In this document: piece by piece, positions 22,158-34,292 of the stretch
Layout of the letters: each line of letters opens with the position of its first letter
Numbering within the stretch: the stretch's first letter is position 1
Source of the DNA: Neonectria sp. B-13
Lineage: Eukaryota > Ascomycota > Sordariomycetes > Hypocreales > Nectriaceae
Direction of reading: 5' to 3'
Assembly (NCBI GenBank): GCA_002682825.1
Contig: NOKP01000013.1
Span: 1,019,351-1,083,350 of the forward strand
Length of the DNA: 64,000 nucleotides
Notes under the pieces: generated by a model
Databases searched by the model: none
What the model saw: only the letters and a program-made list of their open reading frames with translations
What the model was told of the DNA's origin: nothing
Translations under genes and position numbers: made by a program

Positions 22158-23751
22158 CGGGGGTCGTTCGCAAGGCGCCAGTGCCACTGGCCGCGGGCCA
22201 TACATTGTGGGCGGGAAACGGAGGGTGAGCCACTCCGACGGTGACGATGGTGGCGATGGTTTCGAGTACAAGCGCACGCGCTTTGCTGCTGGCGAATTGA
22301 CTGTCGACTCTTGGGGGTCCACTTCGAACCAGGCAGCATATGCATATGGCAATGATAATCGCCATGGGAATTGCTTGGCCGCCGGCTACGCTTCTGGTCA
22401 TGCTACTGGCCCGGTCGACAGCTTCGACGGCTTCGACGGCTTCAACAGCCCCATAGACGACGACTACTACCATCACGACCACGACTACGATCACGATCAC
22501 AATCTCAACCACAACCATAATCACAATATAGAAACCATCCTTCTACCCCTCAGTCCTCCCGCCTCCATCGCCGGAAACAACCACGCTTTTTTCGTCATCC
22601 GAGAACGCTCGCCCACTCCTGAAATCCTCCCCATCTCCCCCCTCGGCCCTGTCGGCTTTGGACCCGGACCCGGACCCGGCCCCGCCGCCGACATGGGCCC
22701 CGTGCTCGCGCCACTCGGCCCCGGCGGTCCCCCGCCCGCAGCCTCCGCCATGGAGCGCACCCAGTCGGGCCTCTCCATCTCCTCCGACACCTCGCAGCAC
22801 TCCCTCGCCAGCCTCGGCCCGGACGACGACGAATCCGCGTGCTTCCGCACTGACCTCGAGGCCGCCCGCCTCGTCCGCGACCACGTCGCCGGCCTGACCC
22901 GCCGACGCCGTCCGGGCTCGCAGCACGGCCGCATCCTCAAAGCCCTCATCAACCCCAAGTCCGGCGGTGGTGCTCCCGTTTGGGAACTGGACAACCAGGC
23001 CCTGCGCAGCATTTTCTCTGCCGCCAACGAGCTCTTCTTCGCCAACCGCCTGACCGGCCTCGTCACATGGGACTGGAGCCACCCAGCCAGCGCGCAGTAC
23101 CAGGCGCACATCGTCGGTACCACGGCGCTGCGACGGCGGCGCGAGCCCGAGCACGAACGACGACGGCGTGAACCCGAGCCAGAGTGCCGGCGTCGACGGG
23201 ACCCTGACCACGAGTGCCGCCGCCCCTACGAGACGCTCATCGTGCTGTCGTCGCCCATCCTCAAGGACACGAAGTACAACCGCCGGCTGCTCATCTCGAC
23301 CTTCCTGCACGAGATGATCCACAGCTACCTGTTTGTGACATGCGGGCTCAAGGCCGGCCGCTGCGGCGGCCACACCGAAGGCTTCCGCCAGATCGCCGAG
23401 ACCATCGACGCGTGGGTTGGCCGCGGGTACCTGCGTCTGGGGGAGATGGAGGCGGACCTGGAGCGGTTCCGCGAGCACGACGAGCGCGGATACGAGAACG
23501 AGCGCGACAACGGGGCGGAGGAGGAGTGGAAGACGACTCGCGAGAGCAGTCCCTGGCGCCGACGGGATGGCCGCGCCGAGAGAGACAGGGACGATTACGA
23601 TTACTATCCTACCGAGCCCCGCCCACGCCAGCAGCCGCAGCCTCATCAGTCGCAGTATCTGCAGCAACCCGGCCACGAAGACTGGCAGTGGCATCAGCGG
23701 GAGGGCTTCCTAGCCCGCGGCGCCCGAGGTGTGGGCTCGCCATACGTTTAA
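22138..23751 (+). CDS. SprT-like zinc metalloprotease
   Basis: A single-exon ORF of 537 residues. The C-terminal half carries a SprT-like domain: LRSIFSAANELFFANRLTGLVTWDW, then the zinc motif HEMIH (His391, Glu392, His395) followed by a third likely ligand His412 in GGHTEGF. This is the arrangement of Spartan/Wss1-like and fungal SprT-like proteases, some of which remove DNA-protein crosslinks; that role is only inferred here. The N-terminal 270 residues are low complexity: FDGFDGFN, an Asp/His run (HDHDYDHDHNLNHNHNHN) and a GPGPGPGP tract. The protease domain is interrupted by an Arg/Glu-rich repeat (REPEHERR/REPEPECR) around residues 330-360, which is unusual. No obvious zinc-ribbon follows the motif. 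The start at 22138 keeps the longest ATG-initiated frame. Confidence 0.85.
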   Translation: MAFWVDDGGRSQGASATGRGPYIVGGKRRVSHSDGDDGGDGFEYKRTRFAAGELTVDSWGSTSNQAAYAYGNDNRHGNCLAAGYASGHATGPVDSFDGFDGFNSPIDDDYYHHDHDYDHDHNLNHNHNHNIETILLPLSPPASIAGNNHAFFVIRERSPTPEILPISPLGPVGFGPGPGPGPAADMGPVLAPLGPGGPPPAASAMERTQSGLSISSDTSQHSLASLGPDDDESACFRTDLEAARLVRDHVAGLTRRRRPGSQHGRILKALINPKSGGGAPVWELDNQALRSIFSAANELFFANRLTGLVTWDWSHPASAQYQAHIVGTTALRRRREPEHERRRREPEPECRRRRDPDHECRRPYETLIVLSSPILKDTKYNRRLLISTFLHEMIHSYLFVTCGLKAGRCGGHTEGFRQIAETIDAWVGRGYLRLGEMEADLERFREHDERGYENERDNGAEEEWKTTRESSPWRRRDGRAERDRDDYDYYPTEPRPRQQPQPHQSQYLQQPGHEDWQWHQREGFLARGARGVGSPYV

Positions 23752-24534
23752 ATTACTACGTGACGGACGGGCCCAGCTCGGGCGTCGCTCCGTCCAAGGC
23801 TCCGAGCTACGGAGCCGTGACGGGTAATAAAGCATCATGCCAAGTACGGCATGAACTCGCCGGTGGAGGAAGGGGCGGCAATATTCCTCCTTTCTGCCCG
23901 GCAATAATATAACATCAGGCGCAAGTCAAGGGGAAAGGCTCAAGTCGGCAGCCAAGTGTGAATGTACCCATATATCTTCCCTTTTGTACGGACGGCACCA
24001 CGGCAACACGAATTCGGCGGCATTGCGACGGCGTTGGGAAAACGGGCGACACGGCTCGTTGGTTGCAATCTTGGGGGTAAGGGCATGATTCTCCCGGAAT
24101 AGAATATACACCTTATGGGAGACGGTGCAAGGCCCTATTTCTGTTGTCATTTTGGGCGATATCAAGGCATATTCTTTTGTACGGGCTGGTTGTTCATGAA
24201 ATTGAATGGAAACCATGGGATGGGTGGTTATGGGGTTATGGACTGTATATAACTAGGCGAGAAACAAACAATTATATCTCAATCGTTCGCTGATCGAGGC
24301 TGTCAAGATTGTGACGGTATCTTGTTGTATGAAAACGCAAAAACACTTTTATTATCCCCCCTCTTGGCCGTTATGGTACTCGAAGCATCGTTCCACTCAT
24401 ATGCAACGCCTATTATGCCCTCATGCAGTGCCGAGTCGTGATGCTATAATTAAGCAGCTTTCAATCCCTCATGCGTCAACCATGACCCACGCGACGCATC
24501 AGGGCGTGTCTATACCCTCAGCGCCTGTACCCAT
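23752..24534. other. convergent 3' spacer
   Basis: About 780 bp between the convergent SprT-like and MFS genes. It should hold both 3' UTRs. No gene or clear repeat is seen. Confidence 0.4.
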
Positions 24535-26773
24535 TTACGTTTTCGTACCCTTCATAGTACCGTAGTCCTGGCTTTGCGACTGTCCTCTAAGCGTTTCAGC
24601 CTCCGAGTCCGAGTCATCCAGCACAGCAGATTCATCCGGCATCAAAAGTGAAGTCGATGCTGATGAATCACTATCCTCAGCATCGCTACTCTCCACCGAA
24701 GCTGAGGGACCGTCACCCTCGACAATTAAGAACACTGGGATAGCTCCGACAAGGGCAAACGCCATGAGGTAGAACCAAGAGGCTACCATAAAGCCATTAT
24801 CGGCACCCCAGGTGAAGGCTGCACCAGCGGACGCGGGACCTAACGCCCGGCCAATGCCGCTGAAGGTGGTGGCAAACCCGTTCAGGGTACCGAGGACACG
24901 CAGGGAGCTGCACGAGTTGGTGAGAAGGATGGTGGTGGAAGGGAAGGCTACGATGATGGCAGCACCCTTGACGAACATGACCGCGAGAAGGGCGCCTAAG
25001 CGAACGTGTGAACTCTCAAAGAGTACGCAGTAGGGAGTCAAGAAGTAAGCAATAGGCGTGATAAGGGCTAGACAACATTAGCTTTAATCGATTTGGCTCA
25101 GAATGAGAAAGGACTTACAGCAGACTTTGAAGCATTTCAGGACCCCATAACGCGTAACAAGCGGGGGGTAGACGACGAACTGAATGATGCCGCAGACAAT
25201 ACCATAGAGCGTGAACATGGTACCAATCTCGCCTGACGAAAGCCCAAACCCGCCAGAAAAGTAGAATGGAGGCTTAAAGTTCTCAGGGGTTTTCTCAATG
25301 ACTGGGTAGTTTAGGAAAACAGTGAGAATTTGATCGTAAGCAACGGAATGGAAAGCCAAGAATGCGTAAACGACAAGATTGACGACAGTTTGATAGGTGA
25401 AGACGTCCATCATTCTAGAGTGAGCAGGTTGCTCGATATGCTTCTTCAACACAACCTTGCTGGGGAGAAGGGGAGCGGTGGCCTCGCCATCGACAAAAGA
25501 GCGTCGGCGGGAGGACGGGGCCGGCTTACGCCTGAGAGTTCGGGTGAGACGCTGACCAACGAGCAGGCCCCAGTCCTGGTGCCCACGCTTGCTCGGAAGG
25601 GTTTCCTGGATGCTGTTAGTAAATTTTATAGCAAGAGACTAGGAAAAGTGCGTACATGGAGAAACAGAGTTGCGCAGGCGGCCGATATGAGAAAGAAGAT
25701 GGTCAAGACCAGGTTCGGCAGCACAAAGGGAAAGCGCTTGAAGTACTCGATGTCACCGAAGATAGAAGGGTACTGCTTCGCAGGCTCGGCAAAGAAGCCT
25801 CCGAAGATAGGGCCGACGACAGAACCAATACTCCAGACCAAGGGCATGATGGAGAAAGCTCTCGGTTGAAGTTCCCTCTCTGGCACCATCTCGGCAACCA
25901 TGGTTCTGATGATTCCAACTAGAAGGTGGGTTAGTGAGGCTTGCAGTGGCTTTGAGTTGCTCTACATACCGTTTCCGTTGCCTCCACCCTGAATAGCTCG
26001 AACGGTGATGGCCATGGGTAGGCTGGTGGACATGCCCCATGCTACGAAGCAAACCATGGTACCAAGTAGGCCGATGATGATGGTGGGTTTCCGGCCGTAG
26101 GTATCGGAAGCTTTACCCCAGGCAACGGCGGTGATGCTCTGAGAGATGGAGAAGACTCCAGAGGTCAGGCCAGCCCACTGGGCGACCTTGTTCTGCTCGA
26201 CTCCGAAGCTCTTGATCATGTCGGGTAGATATGGGAAGACGGAGGTGTAAGCCATGGGCTCGGCGACTCTGGCAATAGCTACGTTGTGGGTTAGCATTAG
26301 GCGTTGGACAGTGCGGAAGGTACCTGTTGGCCACGATAGTGGTTCATGGCTGAAGTGTCTGCTGCCAACGTCGGTGTTTTTGCCGATGTACTCATCTTGT
26401 CCTAAGTTGTGTCTGGTCGGGACGAGGATTGGGACATGGAAGCGTCGAGTCACACAGAACAGAGACAACCACGGCGGATACGACGACAGACAGACAGACA
26501 GAGAGACAAGAAAAGCAGATGTACATGTGGACAAAGGCAGAGATGGAGGCAGAACACTGTCCGCGCAGAATACTGCGGTTCACATAGAGTTGTGACGCAA
26601 AAAGTGAGGAGTGGCAATGGAGATGGTCATGACGCAACCATCCCGGGACGCCAACACAAACCCATTTGGACGGTGGAGGTTTAGATATAGCAAGAAAGAT
26701 CATCATCCTTACCCAGAATCGCCAGCTGCTTGGAAGGCAGCTTGGGCTTTGGACGCGATGCTTTGGTCGTCAT
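24535..26773 (-). CDS. MFS transporter, YCR023C/ZIFL-like
   Basis: Five exons: 26773-26713, 26278-25970, 25918-25656, 25605-25119 and 25067-24535, giving 550 residues. After a basic N-terminus (MTTKASRPKPKLPSKQ) the first helix reads LAIL-AIARVAEPMAYTSVFPYLP, split by intron 1. Loop motif A of the major facilitator superfamily is present as GKASDTYGRKP. The split into two hydrophobic halves with a basic central loop (TLRRKPAPSSRRRSF) and an acidic Ser-rich cytosolic tail (about the last 70 residues) matches fungal YCR023C-like proteins related to plant zinc-induced facilitators. The substrate is not known. Intron 1 is 434 nt, far longer than every other intron here, but it falls exactly between conserved residues, so it is probably genuine. 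Confidence 0.9.
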
Positions 26774-28870
26774 TGTATTGGCTCGATGCGCGCGAGTTGA
26801 GGGTGGGGCACCGGGCGAAATGCAGGCAGGCGGGCGAAAGAAATTTCTTATTTGGAGAACGATGACAGCAAACGTTTACACGATGGTGAGAAGAATAACG
26901 ATGTTTAGGCCTCGGACGGCTATGTGAAAGAAAACAAACAGTCCAAGGGTTCCAGGCTGACAGGAGGTTGAGAATGGAGCAGAGGAGAGAGAAAGAAAAG
27001 CAAAAGTGTGAAGAGAGCGACGAGAGAGGAAGTTATTAATCCGCTGTGGCGGTTGGCTGGTAGCTGGGCTGCTTGGAGGCGGGCTCTCTTGCCGTGCAGA
27101 GCGAGAAATGTGCACTTGCAACGAGATCCACTTCGATCCAAGCCATCTGCATGACCCCAGTCACTAGTGTGTAGGCTCTGTGAGACGTTGCAGGGGACGG
27201 TTGACGATGTTTCTGGCTATGGGAAGAGGAAGAGGGGAGGAGGAGTGAGGGCCTCAACTTTCAAGGGCGCCTTGTCGCGGAGCAGGGCCCGTGATTGGAG
27301 AATGCACGTCGTTGCCCGTAGCAAGTTGGCGGACTGACTTGCTTGAGCAGGGTTGATTGGGCTGGCTGGCGGGACTCTTGACTGGTTTGAGAGCTGGGTA
27401 CCACGTCCGGGACGCATTCGACGAGGTTTGATGACGGGGGTTTGCGCGGCTGCAGGCGGGGATCAGCGGTCACGGGCACCGGCATCCCGCATGGGCCGCA
27501 TGGCATCCGCATATCGGCCGTGAGGCTTCGGTTTTGACCGAGTCTCCGTACGAAGCGACGCATCCATCCATCTGGCGGCGGCGGCGGCTGTGCGAGCTGA
27601 GATGGAGCAAACCGAGGGAGGATGGTCGTTGGCGTCTCTGAGCACCTCGGTAGTCGGCATGCCATACCACCGCACCCCAAGATGCTAAAGCTCATGTCTC
27701 ACTGAGGGTGGCAAGTCAACTGACAGCCAACACGCCCTGCCAGTCATTCTTCTGCCGAAAGCGGAGCTCCTCCTAAGGTAAAAAGTGCAATCTTGCCCTT
27801 GAAGGTGGGCCCTTTGTCTGAGTAATTCCAGGATCCCTCCCACCACACCTTTTGCTTCCAAGTGCCTCACGAACGCCCCCCGCCGCCTCCTTCAGCTCCT
27901 CCTCCACTTCCTCCACCTCCACGAAGCTGGTGGGGGGAGTGGTGTCGCTGTCCTATGGTCTCCCCGGCCCGGCAGCGATGCATTAGGCCAATGCGGACCA
28001 TCCCTCCCAACCTTCAAGTCCGGTTCTGTGCTTACACACTCACACACGGCAGTCCTACGTGTGTAGATGTGCATGTACGAATATGTGACAGGCTGTGGAC
28101 AGACGTCCGCTGAACCCTCAAACTCGCCATTCCGTCATACCGTCCCAGCTCCCTCCTCTATATCGAACACGGGACCATTCGACTTCTTGATGTAGCTGCA
28201 TCGCTGCTGCACATATCATCACTCATTTATGCACGTCGATCATAGGACAAGTGGCTAAATTCTCCTAGTCGAACCCGTTATCCGGTCCACCCTTTCATTG
28301 ATCCAGCCGCCCTGCCGACCTGCGTGACCCTGCACAAGCCGCTTGCTTGACGTGAATTATGTACATATGTACTGTGCCACAATGTGTACTACTAGTAGTT
28401 TGGCTGTGGCTGGTGGGAGGGACGTGGCGCGGTCATGCTCATTTAAGCATCCCACTCGGAAGGCAGCTACGTAGGTGAGGTGCGGAGTCGTCGGAGACAA
28501 CGCCTGATTGGCAGATAAGCTCCATCCCGAAAACGTCATCGCCAATGCCATCACGTCTTTGACTTCAACGTCGACTCCTCAGAGACGCCAAACCGCCACT
28601 TTAAGTCCTCGACTTGCATAGAAGCAACAATCTCAAGGGCCTTTGTTTGATGACGGCTCGCTAAGTCCATTGCGTTCTGGACTGTTCTCCCACTATGAGC
28701 CGGCCGTAAGTCTGCCTCCCTTGCCTTAGCCCACAGGCTACAGCCTAGACAAGCACATGCTGTTTGCCTCAGCCTCCTGCGAGTCTGGTCTGGAAATGGA
28801 AAATTCTCAAGCCCATTTGACTCGCTGTACTGACACACCTTGTTCCTTTAGCGTTTCCTCATCAGAGAAA
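26774..28870. other. divergent promoter spacer, 2.1 kb
   Basis: Between the divergent MFS and M28 peptidase genes. It includes a 12-bp palindrome at 28388-28399. Several minus-strand open frames (for example 27261-27695) have no recognisable features. No gene is called. Confidence 0.4.
28388..28399. repeat. 12-bp palindrome ACTACTAGTAGT
   Basis: A perfect palindrome about 480 bp before the M28 peptidase start. The same core occurs at 54238-54251 about 540 bp before the JmjC gene. It could be a dimeric regulator site, but chance is not excluded. Confidence 0.5.
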
Positions 28871-31392
28871 ATGGCCAACGAGCGGACACCTCTCATACAG
28901 ACCGTCCGCGTCGGACCTCCGCGACGGAGGTATCCGCACCACACATGCCGCCGCTTCTTCACCATCGTCTCTAGCGCCATCCTCATCTGCGGCTTTACAA
29001 CATTTGCCTTCCAGACATTCTTCAGCTGGCCGCTTCATCACCACCATGGCCAGAACGGCCACTACTCATCACCCCGCAAGGGCTTGAGCCCCGAGGCCGT
29101 GCAATCCATCCTCTTCGACACTCCATCCCCTGAAAAGGCCGAAGAGTGGAGTCGTTACTACACCTCTGGTGTTCATCTTGCTGGCACAAACTTCTCTCAG
29201 GTAATTACTAACAGGTCCAATGCCCAGGATCTGAATCTAACGTCTTGTCAAGGCAGAGTGGACGAAAGATCGTTGGGAGGAGTGGGGAGTCAAGTCTGAA
29301 ATCGTCTCCTACGATGTCTACATTAACTACCCCGTTGACGCTAGCGTCTCAGTACTGGAGAAGTCCGAGAATGCCAGCGATTGGAAGGTGGCTTTCAAGG
29401 CATCCCTGGAGGAAGATATTATCGAAGAAGATCCCACCACCTCCGCCGAGAACAAAATTCCGACCTTCCATGGTTACTCCGCCAGTGGCAACGTCACGGC
29501 ACCCTTCATCTATGTCAACTATGGCACCTACAAGGACTTTGAGGACCTGGTCGCTGCTGGGATCAAGCTCGAAGGCAAAATCGCCATCGCCAGGTATGGC
29601 GGCATCTTTCGTGGTCTCAAGGTCAAGCGCGCCCAGGAGCTGGGCATGATTGGATGCTTGATTTACAGTGACCCTGGTGACGATGGTGAGAGGACTGAAG
29701 CGAATGGGTACAAGCCTTATCCTGAAGGCCCCGCGAGGAACCCCAGCAGCGTCCAGCGTGGAAGCGCCGAATTCTTGAGCATTCGCCCAGGTGATCCGTA
29801 CGCTTCCAACTTCCTATTTTGGTGATCATCAACTTACCTGACTTGTCTAGGTCTACTCCTGGCTATCCATCCAAGCCCGGTGCGCCTCGGGCTCCCGTGG
29901 ATGATGCGACCCCATCTATTCCCTCAATCCCTATTTCCTATGCAGATGCGCTCCCTATCCTCAAGGCCCTCAACGGCCACGGCCCCAAGTCCTCTGAATT
30001 CAACGAGTACTGGAACAAGAACCTTGGACTGGGTTACAAGGGCGTCAAGTATAATATCGGGCCCACTCCCGACAACGTCGTGATTAACCTCTACAATGAG
30101 CAAAATTACGTCACCACTCCCCTCTGGGATGTCATCGGAATCGTGAACGGAACAGTTCCCAACGAAGTCATTGTCGTCGGAAACCACCGAGATGCTTGGA
30201 TTGTTGGCGGCGCGGGCGATCCTAACAGCGGTTCCGCGGTCATGAACGAGGTGATTCGTGGAGTAGGCAAGGCACTCGAGGCAGGCTGGAAGCCTTTCCG
30301 AACCATCGTCTTTGCCAGCTGGGACGGAGAGGAGTACTCGCTCATAGGATCTACCGAATGGGTCGAGGAGTATTTACCCTGGCTCTCAGACGCCAGTGTG
30401 GCCTACATCAATGTTGACGTCGGTGTTGATGGACCTCGATTCCGAGCCTCTGCAGCCCCTGTCCTGAATCAGATCCTCCGCGATGTTACTACCCTGGTCC
30501 CGTCTCCTAACCAAACTGTCGAGGGACAGACTGTTGGTGATCTTTGGGACGGCAGGATCGCTACGATGGGTAGCGGTAGCGACTTTACCGCCTTCCAGGA
30601 CTACGCCGGTATTCCTTGCATCGATATGGGCTTCCAGGGCGATGCCCAGAGCGCGGTTTACCACTACCATAGTAACTACGACAGTTTCTATTGGATGACC
30701 GAGTTCGGCGACCCTGGATTCAAGTACCACAAGGCCATGGCTCAGATCCTGGCCTTGACGATTGCAAAATTGGTTGACACTGTTGTTATCCCTTTCAGTG
30801 CCACCGAGTATGCCGAATCTCTTCACGGCTACCTCGACAAGGTTGAGGCCAAATTCGAGCCTGCTTCCGAGCCCCTCAGCGACGACGAGATCTTTACCCT
30901 TCGTGCCAGCGTCACATCTGACACTGTGCTGGGAAGTGAAGACGCCTTTAAAAATAGGCTCAACGACATTCGAGAATCACTCACTTTGCTCCGCATCAAG
31001 GCCGGTGAGCTTGACGAACAAGCTGACAGCGCTGATCGCAAGCTCCAGGACGGGATCCCGTGGTGGAACATTATTGACAAGATTCGGCTCGGATTCACCA
31101 TTGCCAAAGTCAACAAGCAGTACAAGTTCCTAGAAAGAAGCTTCCTATTTGAGGGCGGCCTCGATGGACGGAGCTGGTTCAAGCATGTGGTGTTTGCTCC
31201 TGGTCTTTGGACGGGCTATGCTGGAGGTAAGTGATCACAACCAAGGTTGCATCCTGGACTCTAACTAACATGAACAAAGCGGTCTTTCCTGGCTTGGTCG
31301 AAAGCATTGACGCCAAGGACTACGTCAACGGCATTAAGTGGGCTGGCATCATCGAGAGCTGTATTAACAATGCCATCAACAGTCTCGAGTAG
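28871..31392 (+). CDS. M28B peptidase, glutamate carboxypeptidase II / Vps70-like
   Basis: Four exons (28871-29200, 29253-29797, 29851-31226, 31280-31392) give 787 residues. It is a predicted type II membrane protein: a short cytosolic head (MANERTPLIQ, with basic residues), one membrane segment (FFTIVSSAILICGFTTFAF, about residues 30-48), then a lumenal ectodomain. A PA domain lies around residues 180-290 (IARYGGIFRGLKVKRAQELG). The zinc peptidase domain shows the M28 ligands: His404 (GNHRDAW), Asp415 (GDPNSGS), Glu452/Glu453 (WDGEEYS) and a late His in VYHYHSNYDSF. A C-terminal dimerisation domain follows. In the family these are glutamate carboxypeptidase II, the transferrin receptor and yeast Vps70, the last linked to vacuolar sorting. 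All ligands are present, so it is likely an active aminopeptidase or carboxypeptidase of the secretory or vacuolar system. Confidence 0.93.
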
Positions 31393-31717
31393 AGTGGCCT
31401 CGAAGAACAATGGCTGACGAGCTGGGCTGAGGAGCATACTAGGCTGAAACCTAACTGCATGAAATGTTTTGGAGACTTGATAGAATGTTTATCTCCACTT
31501 GCTAGGCGACAAAAAGACATGCCACCTAGACTACATCTCATGTGTCATTTATAACGTAGCCAATGTACTCCGGTGTGCTAGCCGAACTCCTTCGTTGCTG
31601 GGTACGAAACCATGGCATTCTCATTGAAAAGGAAAAGCAACCCAAATCTGATACTGATTAAGTACTCCTCAATATCTTCCCTTCATACATCTGTACCTTG
31701 TCTATATGTCGGGCCCT
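31393..31717. other. convergent 3' spacer
   Basis: About 325 bp between the stops of the plus-strand peptidase gene and the minus-strand MARVEL-type gene. It is likely both 3' UTRs, with nothing further visible. Confidence 0.4.
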
Positions 31718-32897
31718 CTACTGGTAGGACCCTTGGGGAGGCTGTCCGTAGGTGGGGGGCTGGTATGTGGCCTGTGGAGGTGGCGGCGGAGTCTGTTGCA
31801 CCATAGGCGGCTGATGGATGAAGGATCCGCCGCTCGGATGAGATGCCAAAGGCGGCGGAGACTGGGTATAGAACTGGGGCGGAACTTGATGCTGCTGTTG
31901 GCCCTGAGCCGGGAAGTACGGGGGCTGGCCTTGGGGATTGGATTGGGGAGACACGGAGGCCATCTGCTTCTCGGGGGACTGCTGCTGCGGCGGGAAGCCA
32001 TGCGCCGGCGAGATTTGATTGTAGACGTTCTGTCCGGCGGGAAGCTCGAAATGCGGAACGGCTTGGTAGTTGGCGGTTCCCTGGAGCTGTATCTGGTGTT
32101 GTGCCTGGTGTTGGACCTGTTGTTGCATCTGGGGCTGCGTCTGGGGAGGCATCTGGGGCTGTGTATGAGACGGCGTCTGGCCTTGGGCCGGCTGAGACAC
32201 AGCGCCAGCGTTAATGGGGTTGCTGTGAAGCCCGGTCCGGCGATGGCGACAGAGGGCGATGCTGTGCATTATGAGGGAGATGAAGAAGAACAGGCTGCAA
32301 GAGAGGATGTTAGTCAGGATTTACACAGGACACCAATCCAGCGCTGGCATGACTTACAACTCAAGAGCACCTAGACCAGCAGCAGTAGCGAGGATGGCCC
32401 CGTAGACGAGGGCGCTTCCAGACAGGGAGCCGTAGTAGCAGGTGTAGTAATCGCAATAGCCAGATGTGACACTCCAGAAGAAGGCCGTCTGAGCCGCAAG
32501 CAAGGCGAAGGAGATGAGCCAGAAAACGAGGAGGAAGATGTCCAAGGCGAGGATGGCCCAGTAGTTGTAGAGCTGGGGCGCGCACGAGTGGGCGATGACC
32601 ATCCAGAGCGTGATGATCAAGGAAGCGACAGCCTACGGCAAAGACAGTCAGTTCTGTTGGTATTATGAAAGTCTTTTCCTCAACGATGTTCTCGCGGCTG
32701 CGGGGACGGCAAGAACTCACGGTAAAGAGCATCAGACAGTTGGCCGAGAAGGCGAGGATATAAGCCGTGTAGGAGATAACGGCGAGGATGATGATGCTGA
32801 ACACGAATTGGAAGACGCGGAGAACGACGAAGCCTGAGGGGTAGTTGGGGATGTGCTCTTTCCCCTTGGGACGGACTGGAGTTTGAACCATGACCAT
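31718..32897 (-). CDS. MARVEL-like four-helix membrane protein
   Basis: Three exons (32897-32721, 32632-32358, 32294-31718) give 342 residues. Four hydrophobic helices are seen: FVVLRVFQFVFSIIILAVISYTAY-type helix 1, a second starting AVASLIITLWMVIAHS, a third ILALDIFLLVFWLISFALLAA, and a fourth formed across the last intron (GAILATAAGLGALE-LFLFFISLIM). A Cys-rich loop (YCDYYTCYYG) lies between helices 3 and 4. This topology fits the MARVEL family of membrane-apposition proteins. The C-terminal ~180 residues are a Gln/Pro-rich tail (many PQ and QQ pairs), probably disordered and cytosolic. The start could be the ATG at 32897 or the one two codons later at 32891. Confidence 0.85.
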
Positions 32898-34292
32898 GGT
32901 GGCCTTGTTGCTGTCGTTGTCGTTCGTGGTGGGTGATGTTGGTGTTGTCGTCGAATTAGTTTCGCTTTCTCGACTTCAACGCACACACAGCACCGAGAGA
33001 GAAACGACGGATTTCGCAGGCAGCAACAGAGACAATGAACTGAAGAGTAACAGAAGAAGAAAGAGAAGCGAAAGACTGCAAGAACGAAGACGGCGAGGAG
33101 GCCAGCCGTCTCAAGCCTGCCCTTCAAACAAGCCCAGGCGCCTAACGCACGCCCTGTACAAGAAGCAAGGTGCCGAGACAGCTAGCTCCAGGCACAAGCG
33201 CCCTCCTGGTCGAATCTAGATTGCCCCAGATCAAGGGTCTAATCTGCCTTTCGGGAGCTGAGCACGGTGGCCCTGGCGCTAGGGCTGCGGCTGGTTTTAG
33301 AAGGCGGGTCATCATCGATGCCGGCTCGAGAATCGCGGTATAAGACTCGCAGCTGAGAGGTTGGAGGGAACACAGGGCGCAATTTTGGAGTACAAAATGA
33401 AGAAGTAAATCCGAAGTCAGCATTGACCCTCAACCACTGATTTATCCTGTCTGTTACCAGCTGTTTTTCTGCTTTCTCTGTGGTAACTTGAGAAACCTAA
33501 ACGCCGACCAAGCCGAGTCTCACGATCCATGTCGTGGCGTTAAGACAACCCACCAACGCAGCACCAGGTTCTCCGTCTTGCGCCCATCTGCCCCCAGAGC
33601 TGAAAAACAAAAAGGTGGCAAATCGGGCGATGTATTCAGATGTGAGACAGTTGGAGAGTTTGCACAGTGCATCCCAAAGATGGCAGTTATCAAATGCGGC
33701 ATGCTGGCGGCCATGCTGGCTGATTGTCACCTCAGCCCTACTCGGGCAATTAGCATGGGCTGGGACCACCTATGATATGATGCGTCTTCGCTCACCGGCA
33801 GTGCTGCAGTAGGCAATTCGTTTTACTCGACTCGACTTCCCATTTTTCTTCCGCGAAAGAAAGCTGTAGTATCTGATCATGGAAGAGGACCATAAGTATC
33901 GGAAATACGGGACTTGTCAACCGGAGTTGCCACAATATGTATTTCATCGGTCACTGAAGCACCTATACCTGGGATGTTCATATTAATAACGAAACCTGAC
34001 CTAACATACCGCTCTCTAAAACAGCATCTTGAGGACTCCCTCTCGCCCTAGGCTGGCCGGGATGCTAGGCCTGATAAGTGCGTCCCCAACGGCAAGTCCC
34101 CTTTCCCAAGAACTTCCGCTAGGCTGGCCTAGGTAGGAGCTTGTCAATGCGTCACTGCTTCCTGTTTGGTTCCATCATGTCTCCTGGTATCAATTCTATT
34201 GATGCCTTCTTGGCTCATCTATCTAAAATCTATGAGCAAATCGTACACGACCTCTGTTTCTCAGATTCATCAAAGCAAACATTGCTATCTAT
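32898..34292. other. spacer upstream of the MARVEL-like gene
   Basis: About 1.4 kb holding the MARVEL-like promoter and the 3' flank of Mcr1. The leader at 32900-33120 is purine-rich. Short ORFs at 33488-33812 lack coding character. Confidence 0.4.

Noticed and set aside
27261..27695. Minus-strand 144-residue frame
   Set aside because: Proline- and arginine-rich, no domain, no intron support.
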